Shown here in pieces: positions 58,133 through 64,000 of a stretch of DNA of 64,000 nucleotides. A program made the position numbers and the translations under genes. The stretch's first letter is position 1. The number at the start of each line of letters is the position of its first letter. Location: contig RQYR01000006.1 of the NCBI GenBank assembly GCA_003859965.1, positions 1 to 64,000 on the forward strand, written 5' to 3'. Below the pieces are notes generated by a model. It saw only the letters and a program-made list of their open reading frames with translations. It was not told the origin of the DNA and made no database searches. The stretch is from Comamonadaceae bacterium OH2545_COT-014 (GTDB lineage: Bacteria; Pseudomonadota; Gammaproteobacteria; Burkholderiales; Burkholderiaceae_C).

Positions 58133-58156
58133 CCGGGCTTCATGCCCGGTTTTTTT
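58133..58156 (+). terminator. Rho-independent terminator after the first DUF1521 gene
   Basis: CCGGGC-TTCAT-GCCCGG followed by T7. The two paralogues therefore have separate transcripts. The rest of the 313-bp gap is an AT-rich stretch (58150-58210), then the shared motif. Confidence 0.9.
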
Positions 58157-58206
58157 ATTTTTGAATGAATTAAATATTTGCATAAATTTCTTTTTTAAAC
58201 CAATAG

Positions 58207-58240
58207 TAGTAACTCTACTGATGGGATTGGTTGCAGCTTG
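58207..58240 (+). promoter_or_regulatory. Motif shared upstream of both DUF1521 genes (copy 2)
   Basis: TAGTAACTCTACTGATGGGA... aligns to 56789-56822. It follows an AT-rich block that may be an UP element or promoter, and ends 90 bp before the start codon. A small hairpin AGCGG-CAATA-CCGCT lies between it and the gene. Confidence 0.5.
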
Positions 58241-58329
58241 TGGCGAGCTTGACTCTCGGCTCTACTGAAGGCCTAGCGGCAATACCGCTTTAGAAGCCTT
58301 TCAAAGTCACTAGCACAGGAGCACCCATC

Positions 58330-60498
58330 ATGATGATGAACCCCCTTCTCACGTCCGCTCACCGGATGACTTTTGGCAGCGCTGGCCTTGGCGGCGCAGC
58401 GCCTGTAGCGGCCGGTCTGACGGGACTGACCGGCATGCGCGCCGAATTCCATCTGGGCGTGTTCCATACCCACCTGGTTCAGGCCGGCATTAACAAAGGG
58501 GCCGCCTTTCAGCCCGCACAGCCTGACGCCAAGTGGACCGTGAGCAACCCGGGCAACGGCAAAGCCTCGGTCGATTTGGGCAAGTACGAGCTGCAAATGG
58601 ACGAAGGCAACTCGCAGATCAAAATCGTCAACAAGAACAATGGCGAGGTCACCAACATTTGGGGCGACCCGCACATCGACTGGAACAAGGACGGCAAGAC
58701 CGATGCCGATTTTTGGGGAAAGACCACCTTTCAGCTTGAAGACGGCACCAAGATCACCATTGGCACCGAACCCTGGAAAGGCAACAAAGGCATGTACGTG
58801 GCCAGCGAGGTCACAGTCACGCGTGGCGACCATGCCCTGCAAATCAAGGGGCTCAGCCAAAACGAGCTGGGGAATATGAAGATCGAGTACGCCGACCGTG
58901 GCGGCCAAGCGCTGGACTGGGCCGTGACAGACGGGTTCGTGGTCAAGGAAAACGCGCAGGGCGAAGGCTGGATCAATGCCGACACCGGCAAACTGGCCAC
59001 CCAGAAAGACTTTGACATCACCAAGCCCGGGGCGCCCAAGATTCACGAATTCACACAAGCCTTTGGCCAAGCGTTGGGGCTGTACTTGTCGACGGGCATG
59101 GTCAGCGCCATCACCAACGCCCTGACCACGGCGTTGGCTCGCCATGGCGATTCGCTCAAGGCACTGTTGGGCCAAAAAGGCGCTGCCCCCGCGCCCGCTC
59201 AAATGGCTGCCCAGACGCCCGCTGCGGCCAAAGCGCCGCCGCCCTCAGCCGCTCCAGCGGCAGCGACGCCCGCCAAAATGGCTGCCGCCCCCACGGCCGC
59301 CCCCGCCAAGCCCGCTGCCGTGGCCGCCCCACAAACCACGGCTCCTGTCGGCGCAGTCAAAAAGATGCCGGCGCAGATGAAAATGAGCCAGGCCGGGCTG
59401 AACATGGTCAAAAAGTATGAAGGCCTGTACACCAAGGCTTATTACTGCCCGGCCGGTGTGCTCACTATCGGTTACGGTCACACGGGCCCGGATGTCAAGC
59501 CAGGCCAGCGCATCACCGCCGCGCAAGCCGAAAACTTGCTGCGCAAAGACATGGCCCAGTTCGAGAACGCCGTCAAGCGCCTGGTCAAAGTGCCTCTGAC
59601 CCAAGGGCAGTTCGACGCGCTGGTTAGCTTCAGCTTCAACGTGGGCGCCGGGGCATTGGGCAAATCCACCTTGCTCAAGAAGCTGAATGCCGGCGACTAC
59701 GCTGGCGCGCAGGCCGAGTTCAAGCGCTGGAACAAAGGCGGCGGGCGCGTGCTCCCTGGCTTGGTCAAGCGCCGCGCCGAAGAAGCGCAGATGTTCGGCA
59801 GCGCCGGCCCGCGCGCGCAAGCGCCAGCCGCCCAGGCCGCCAAGCCAGCCCACGCGGCCCAAGCTGCGGCGCCGGCCGCCTTGCCCAGCAAAGGCATGCC
59901 CGATACCCGGGGCATGAGCGCGCAGCAGAAGTTCAACGTTTATGCCGCCTACATCAACAAGCATGGCGACGCCCAGGCCAAGAAAGACCTGGCTGCAGGT
60001 AAAGCCGTGGTTCTAGCGCTGCGCCAGGACACGCCGATGACCAAGAACATGCCGCGTCACGGCGTTTATGACGACCGCATTGTCGTGTTGCGCAAAACCG
60101 CCAAAGGGCCGCAAGTCACGGAAATGGCGGGCAACACCGAACCCAACCGCCGCTGGGCCGAGCCAGCCAATGCCAGCGGCAAGCCGGTCGGCCGCCTGAC
60201 CGATGGGCAAACCATCCGCTACTACAAATCCCACAGCGGCAAGTTCGGCAATCACTTGCGCCCGTATGGCAGCCCGCTGGTGCAGCGGGACATGAACCGC
60301 AATTACAAGTTCGACCCGAATGAGAAGTCGTACACGGGCAACTGGGGCGGACAAACCATGCTGATCCACCGCGGCGGCAAGAACAACACCGGCTCGCAGG
60401 GCTGCCAGACCATGGCGCAAGCGGAGTTCAACCGCTTCTGGAACGCACTGGGCTCACAGAAGAACGTGAGCTACGTGCTGGTCAAGGCCAACCGCTAA
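58330..60498 (+). CDS. Self-cleaving DUF1521 domain fused to GH24 lysozyme and a C-terminal SxGC domain
   Basis: A 722-residue protein, AGGAG upstream. Residues 65-235: DUF1521 with GDPHID (predicted cut Asp113-Pro114) and EF-hand-like loop 117-128. An Ala/Pro linker follows (283-345). Residues 350-489: a T4/P22-type lysozyme with the E-8-C-5-T pattern (Glu364, Cys373, Thr379; YEGLYTKAYYCPAGVLTIGY). A second linker leads to a domain at about 525-722 with LIHRGGKNNTGSQGCQTM, like the His...SxGC centre of L,D-transpeptidases. No signal peptide. Calcium-triggered release of the cell-wall enzymes is inferred. No immunity gene is recognised. Confidence 0.85.
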   Translation: MMMNPLLTSAHRMTFGSAGLGGAAPVAAGLTGLTGMRAEFHLGVFHTHLVQAGINKGAAFQPAQPDAKWTVSNPGNGKASVDLGKYELQMDEGNSQIKIVNKNNGEVTNIWGDPHIDWNKDGKTDADFWGKTTFQLEDGTKITIGTEPWKGNKGMYVASEVTVTRGDHALQIKGLSQNELGNMKIEYADRGGQALDWAVTDGFVVKENAQGEGWINADTGKLATQKDFDITKPGAPKIHEFTQAFGQALGLYLSTGMVSAITNALTTALARHGDSLKALLGQKGAAPAPAQMAAQTPAAAKAPPPSAAPAAATPAKMAAAPTAAPAKPAAVAAPQTTAPVGAVKKMPAQMKMSQAGLNMVKKYEGLYTKAYYCPAGVLTIGYGHTGPDVKPGQRITAAQAENLLRKDMAQFENAVKRLVKVPLTQGQFDALVSFSFNVGAGALGKSTLLKKLNAGDYAGAQAEFKRWNKGGGRVLPGLVKRRAEEAQMFGSAGPRAQAPAAQAAKPAHAAQAAAPAALPSKGMPDTRGMSAQQKFNVYAAYINKHGDAQAKKDLAAGKAVVLALRQDTPMTKNMPRHGVYDDRIVVLRKTAKGPQVTEMAGNTEPNRRWAEPANASGKPVGRLTDGQTIRYYKSHSGKFGNHLRPYGSPLVQRDMNRNYKFDPNEKSYTGNWGGQTMLIHRGGKNNTGSQGCQTMAQAEFNRFWNALGSQKNVSYVLVKANR

Positions 60499-60529
60499 TC
60501 CCAAAATCGAGGGCTGTGGTATGGCCCGC

Positions 60530-60564
60530 GAGGCTTCAGCAGCAATGCTGAAGCCTCTTTTTTT
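60530..60564 (+). terminator. Rho-independent terminator between the DUF1521-lysozyme gene and yidC
   Basis: A perfect 12-bp stem GAGGCTTCAGCA with GCAA loop and T7. It is one of the strongest hairpins in the window. It could also serve the convergent yidC transcript, though the minus side lacks a long T-run. Confidence 0.95.
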
Positions 60565-60582
60565 CATGCTTTCAACGCGGCT

Positions 60583-62274
60583 TCAACGAAACTTGGGCAG
60601 GTTGAACTGCGGCGGCACGCCCATGCGGGTGTTGATGAGCCACTGCTGGGCGATGGTCAGGATGTTGTTCGTGATCCAGTACAGCACCAGGCCGGCCGGG
60701 AAGAAGAAGAACATCACGCTGAACACCAGCGGCATGATCCACATCAGCTTGGCCTGCATGGGGTCGGGCGGCAGCGGGTTGAGCGCGGTTTGCAGCAGCG
60801 TGGTCAGCGTCATCACGATGGGCAGGATGAAGTACGGGTCCTTGGCCGAGAGGTCCTGCACCCACAGCACCCAGGGCGCGCCGCGCATTTCCACGCTGGA
60901 CAGCAGCACCCAGTACAGCGCGATGAACACGGGGATCTGGATCATGATGGGCAGGCAGCCGCCCATGGGGTTGACCTTTTCCTCGCGGTAGATGCGCATC
61001 ATCTCCTGCTGCATCTGCTGCGGCTTGTCCTTCAGGCGCTCGCGCAGCGCCATGATCTTGGGGTTGATGGCCTTCATCTTGGCCATGCTGGCGTAGGCCT
61101 TGGCGTTGAGCCAGTAGAAGGCGATTTTCAGCAGCACCACCAGCGCCACGATGGCCCAGCCCCAGTTGCCGATCAGGCTGTGCAGCCAGTACAGCAGCTT
61201 GTACAGCGGCTTGGACAGGATGGTGAACCAGCCGTAGTCCTTGACCAGCTCCAGGCCGGGGGCCACGCCTTCCATCATCTTCTCGATTTGAGGGCCGACG
61301 AACAGGCGCGTGTCCAGCACCTGGCTGGCGCCGGGGGCCACCGCCGGCACGGCAGCGATCATGCCGGCCGAATACAGGTTGGGGCCGAGCGCGCGCACGA
61401 AATTCTCGTGCCCTTGGTTCAGCAACCAGGCGCTGGCGAAGTAGTGCTGCGCCATGGCCACGTAACCCGCATCGGGCGAGGTTTTCTCGAAGCTGGCCTT
61501 GCCGCTGGCGATTTCCTTGAACTCCACCTTCTGGTACTTCTTCTCGGGCGTGTAGAAGGCCGGGCCGGTGAAGGTGGAATAAAAGCTGGATTCGCCGGGC
61601 GCCTTGTTGCCGTCGCGCACCAGCTGCACGTAAAGCTGGGGCGAGACGGGTTGTGCGCCCTGGTTGATCACTTCGTGGCGGGCCTGAATGACATAGGAGC
61701 CACGTTCCAGCGTATAGGTCTTGACGAGCTTGACACCGTTGACCTCCGGGGATTCAAAGCGCAGGGTCAGCGTGTTGGCGCCCTCGGCCATTTGACGCTC
61801 GCCCGTGAACGTCATCACTGTCTCGTGCGTAGGCAACGCCGCGCCACCCTGCCCGCCAATCAGGCCTGACTGCGCCAGATACACGCGCTCGCGGCTGTCA
61901 TCCAGCAGCACAAAGGGCTGACCAGGCTGGTCCGCATCGTCATAGCGGAGAAATTCGCTGTGTACGAGGGAGCCGCCGCGTGTATCGAAGACCAGCTTCA
62001 TGACGTCGGTACGCACATCGATGCGTTCGGCGGCCACAGCCGGCGCCGCCGGCACCGGGGCCGACGACGTATTGCCCGGCACATGGCCGGCCACCGCGCC
62101 AGGCGCGGCGCTGGGCACGGCCGATGCAGGCGCACCGCTGACTGTTGCGGCGGGTGCGGCGGAACGGGGGAAGAAGGTGGCCGAGCGGCCGTGGTGAACC
62201 TGCCATTGATCCCACAGCATGATGAGGGAGAAAGCAAAGATCACCCACAGGATGGTGCGGCGAATATCGTTCAT
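60583..62274 (-). CDS. yidC: Membrane protein insertase YidC
   Basis: A 563-residue inner-membrane insertase. The N-terminal helix (ILWVIFAFSLIMLWDQWQVH) leads into the large periplasmic domain of the Gram-negative type. The C-terminal five-helix core has MAKMKAINPKIMALRERLKD, NPMGGCLPIMIQIPVFIALYW and FSVMFFFFPAGLVLYWITNN. The start overlaps the yidD stop as ATGA. The mnmE gene, usually next, is not here. Confidence 0.97.
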   Translation of the reverse strand: MNDIRRTILWVIFAFSLIMLWDQWQVHHGRSATFFPRSAAPAATVSGAPASAVPSAAPGAVAGHVPGNTSSAPVPAAPAVAAERIDVRTDVMKLVFDTRGGSLVHSEFLRYDDADQPGQPFVLLDDSRERVYLAQSGLIGGQGGAALPTHETVMTFTGERQMAEGANTLTLRFESPEVNGVKLVKTYTLERGSYVIQARHEVINQGAQPVSPQLYVQLVRDGNKAPGESSFYSTFTGPAFYTPEKKYQKVEFKEIASGKASFEKTSPDAGYVAMAQHYFASAWLLNQGHENFVRALGPNLYSAGMIAAVPAVAPGASQVLDTRLFVGPQIEKMMEGVAPGLELVKDYGWFTILSKPLYKLLYWLHSLIGNWGWAIVALVVLLKIAFYWLNAKAYASMAKMKAINPKIMALRERLKDKPQQMQQEMMRIYREEKVNPMGGCLPIMIQIPVFIALYWVLLSSVEMRGAPWVLWVQDLSAKDPYFILPIVMTLTTLLQTALNPLPPDPMQAKLMWIMPLVFSVMFFFFPAGLVLYWITNNILTIAQQWLINTRMGVPPQFNLPKFR

Positions 62275-62552
62275 GGGGATTCTTGATTGGGGGCGCCAGC
62301 CGCCCCGCGTGACAACAATGACGAAAAAAGACGCGGCGCCTCATCAGGCACCGGGTCGCAGCCGCCTTGGCACCACGGGCCGCAGCGCGCCAAGCGGCGC
62401 AACGTAAGGTAGCTGCCAACGGCGGCGCCATGGCGCTCCAGCGCCCCGATGGCATAGATGGAGCAGGTGGGTTCGAACCGGCAGGCCGACCCCAGCCAGG
62501 GCGACAGCAACAGCCGATAACAGCGAACCAGGTTGATTAGCAGCCTGCGCAT
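62271..62552 (-). CDS. yidD: Membrane protein insertion efficiency factor YidD
   Basis: A 93-residue protein with the family pattern LINLVRCYRLLLSPWLGSAC, then RFEPTCSIYAIGALERHG. Three conserved cysteines are present. The start at 62552 (MRRLLINL) is the family start. It overlaps yidC and follows rnpA. Confidence 0.94.
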   Translation of the reverse strand: MRRLLINLVRCYRLLLSPWLGSACRFEPTCSIYAIGALERHGAAVGSYLTLRRLARCGPWCQGGCDPVPDEAPRLFSSLLSRGAAGAPNQESP

Positions 62553-62640
62553 GGCGTCACCGCAAAAGCACCACACCGGCCCAAGTCATGCGCTGCCCGC
62601 CAAGCGCGGTGGGCATCCCGTTGAAGGAAGCAAAAGCGCG

Positions 62641-63156
62641 TCATGGACTGGCACTCTGGCTTTGGATGGCACGCGCCGCCCGTGCCAGCAGCTGCGTCAA
62701 CTCGCCACGCACCGCGCGCTTCAGCGCAACGGATGTGGCGCTAGGAAACTCCGCAGTGGCAAATGCAGCGCGCAGCCGCACCAAATGCACCCCGGGAGGC
62801 AGCGCGCTGGCGTGAGCCGCCTCCAAGGCATGAATTTGCCGCCGAACGGTATTGCGCGTGACGGATCGCCGGGCCCAACGCTTGGGCGCCATAGCGCTCA
62901 ACCAGACGCCACTGGCCGGGCTGAACAGCGCCAGCCATGGATGGCCGGCAGCTTCCGCACCCGGCAGCAGCTCTTGCGCCGCAGGCCACGCCAAGTGATG
63001 CCAGGCGAAATGAGGGCTGCGCGCCACCGGAGGAACGCGCAGCAGTGCCTGGAACTGGGCCCGTGTTTTCAGGCGGCGCCAAGCCACCGGCGCGGCTGGC
63101 CGGGGAGCATCGCCAGGTGCACTGTGTTTTGCAGTGACAGGCAAAGCGGCCGACAC
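62641..63156 (-). CDS. rnpA: Ribonuclease P protein component
   Basis: A protein of about 171 residues. The RnpA core has RLKTRAQFQALL and the basic RNR motif region APKRWARRSVTRNTVRRQIHAL. It binds the P RNA and helps mature tRNA 5' ends. The GTG at 63156 is the likely start. The N terminus is longer than in E. coli, and a loop at residues 60-85 is also extended. No rnpB is in the window. Confidence 0.92.
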   Translation of the reverse strand: MSAALPVTAKHSAPGDAPRPAAPVAWRRLKTRAQFQALLRVPPVARSPHFAWHHLAWPAAQELLPGAEAAGHPWLALFSPASGVWLSAMAPKRWARRSVTRNTVRRQIHALEAAHASALPPGVHLVRLRAAFATAEFPSATSVALKRAVRGELTQLLARAARAIQSQSASP

Positions 63157-63181
63157 CGGAGCCCGCTGGCGCGTTGATTGA

Positions 63182-63316
63182 TTAGACTGCCAGACGCTTG
63201 CGGCCTTTGGCGCGACGTGCCTTGATTACGGCACGACCGCCACGCGTTTTCATGCGCACCAGAAAGCCGTGCGTGCGAGCACGACGGGTTTTGGACGGTT
63301 GATAAGTACGCTTCAT
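63182..63316 (-). CDS. rpmH: 50S ribosomal protein L34
   Basis: A 44-residue protein beginning [20 protein letters not shown] and ending GRKRLAV, a textbook L34. AAGGAA lies upstream; an in-frame ATG two codons earlier (63322) is better spaced from it, so a MAMKRT start is possible. Confidence 0.98.
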   Translation of the reverse strand: MKRTYQPSKTRRARTHGFLVRMKTRGGRAVIKARRAKGRKRLAV

Positions 63317-63847
63317 CGCCATGACGAATTTCCTTGAATAAAAAAACAGAACAACGGAGACGGCTCGGCTTGCCAGTCAGGCCCGCCGAAGGCGGTATGG
63401 TCAAAACGCGACGAGCTGCGCTGTGGCATGCCAAGCACGCGCCACGGTTGAACCGTGAGACAGATGAGTGGAGGTCAGCGCGAACCAGCGCAACCGTGCT
63501 GCCGGACTCTGCAGACAGAGCCCGGCAACCCAGGCAACGGCATTCGTCAACACCAGCACCCCTTCACGGCCCTCGTGTCCAGCCCGAAGCAGACGCAACC
63601 CAACCTCCCCGCCTATCGGGAAACCCGCAATTATTGCAAATTCCCCATGAACTAGCCAGCCGCATGGATTTCAAGGCAGCAACCGGCGCTGTCTATGCAC
63701 TGGCGCAGCGGCACAAACGCAAAACGCGCCAAAGGCACATGCCGGGGGCTTGTGTCAAGCCCCCGGCATGTGGATAAAATCGCTGCCCTGCTCATTTTGA
63801 GCTCCGCCCGCTGCCAGGTTATCCACAGACCGGGCGCTGTCTTCCGC
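63317..63847. other. Candidate oriC region between rpmH and dnaA
   Basis: A 531-bp gene-free stretch of the rpmH-dnaA type that often holds the chromosomal origin. Two consensus DnaA boxes are present: TGTGGATAA at 63769-63777 and TTATCCACA at 63819-63827, in opposite orientations. An AT-richer block lies at about 63628-63650. A perfect 15-bp inverted repeat sits against the first box. I find no further perfect boxes, so the functional origin may extend beyond the window into dnaA-dnaN. Confidence 0.6.
63738..63770. repeat. Perfect 15-bp inverted repeat beside a DnaA box
   Basis: CATGCCGGGGGCTTG, loop TGT, CAAGCCCCCGGCATG. No T-run follows on either strand, so it does not look like a terminator. 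The right arm shares its last two bases with DnaA box 63769-63777. Confidence 0.85.
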
Positions 63848-64000
63848 ATGTTGCCACCCACGCCCCATCCCTCATCCTCCGCGCCCGCCGATGCCGGTCA
63901 GGCCTTATGGCTGGCCTGCACCAACGCCTTGGCGCAAGACCTGCCAGAGCCCCAGTTCAACATCTGGATCAAGCCACTCGTGGCACAGGTGGCGGCAGAC
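63848..64000 (+). CDS. dnaA: Chromosomal replication initiator DnaA (5' part only)
   Basis: The first 51 codons, cut by the window end. LWLACTNALAQDLPEPQFNI and then WIKPLVAQ match DnaA domain I, which contacts DnaB helicase. The start ATG 63848 gives a short Pro/Ser-rich leader. It is divergent from rpmH, the standard arrangement at the origin. Confidence 0.92.
   Translation, partial: MLPPTPHPSSSAPADAGQALWLACTNALAQDLPEPQFNIWIKPLVAQVAAD

Noticed and set aside
58207-58240. Sigma-54 type -24/-12 promoter in the shared motif
   Set aside because: GG and GC elements are 10 rather than 12 bases apart and copy 1 lacks them.
56656-60498. Phage or integrative element using tRNA-Met as attachment site
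   Set aside because: No integrase, no repeat of the tRNA 3' end, and the island lies on the 5' side of the tRNA.
63738-63770. Terminator between the origin region and dnaA
   Set aside because: There is no T-run on either side of the stem.

Overview
The window reads as a chromosomal segment of a high-GC betaproteobacterium of the order Burkholderiales, most like the family Comamonadaceae. Support comes from the gene blocks leuS-lptE-holA-proA, dapB-exbB-exbD, divergent fur/bamE, the mla cluster, a proteobacterial-type gshA, the Mg-type HemB next to hemJ, and a dispersed repeat whose ends read TTGCTAT...ATAGCTG, a pattern I associate with Comamonadaceae. The right end is the replication-origin neighbourhood: dnaA (cut by the window edge), two consensus DnaA boxes, then rpmH-rnpA-yidD-yidC on the other strand. 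Most of the window is vertically inherited housekeeping DNA with overlapping ATGA/GTGA junctions.

Layout. 1-8 kb: alpha/beta hydrolase, (2Fe-2S) ferredoxin, VanZ-like protein, hemJ, a candidate small RNA, hemB, an rRNA methyltransferase, a PIN-domain protein, and the polyamine pair speD-speE. 8.3-13.5 kb: mlaF-E-D-A-C-B (outer-membrane lipid asymmetry) running straight into hisF. 13.6-18.5 kb: DUF3025 gene, a frameshifted hypothetical, a truncated tautomerase abutting a NYN-LOTUS putative RNase, pyrC and its conserved neighbour. 18.5-28.7 kb: glnE, yhdP, nitrilase-family amidohydrolase, PAS histidine kinase. 28.8-37.7 kb: MATE exporter, ArnT-like membrane protein, and the phosphate regulon pstS-C-A-B-phoU-phoB behind a clear Pho box. 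37.8-54.5 kb: enoyl-CoA hydratase, orphan peptide-type binding protein, gshA, fur/bamE, dapB-exbBD, leuS-lptE-holA, proA, roadblock protein, AEC permease, NlpC/P60 lipoprotein. 54.5-56.7 kb: miaB, an exported protein and tRNA-Met.

The most unusual region is 56.8-60.5 kb, between tRNA-Met and yidC. Two tandem paralogues carry a DUF1521 domain, the family of metal-ion-inducible autocleavage domains known from the rhizobial effector NopE1. Both have the GDPHID cleavage motif overlapping an EF-hand-like loop. The second paralogue is fused to a GH24 lysozyme and a C-terminal domain with an L,D-transpeptidase-like SxGC motif, which suggests a calcium-triggered, self-processing cell-wall hydrolase. 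The two genes share a roughly 34-bp upstream motif and look lower in GC than their flanks.

Two repeat families run through the window. One is a palindromic element of about 170 bp with GAACCTGTTCAAAGT ends (two copies plus two solitary ends), which repeatedly sits at gene stop codons. The other is a REP-like element of about 60 bp, found between genes and also, in frame, inside glnE and proA. A candidate small RNA of about 100 nt with its own promoter and terminator lies between hemJ and hemB. All starts, families and functions were assigned by reading the sequence; no database search was run.
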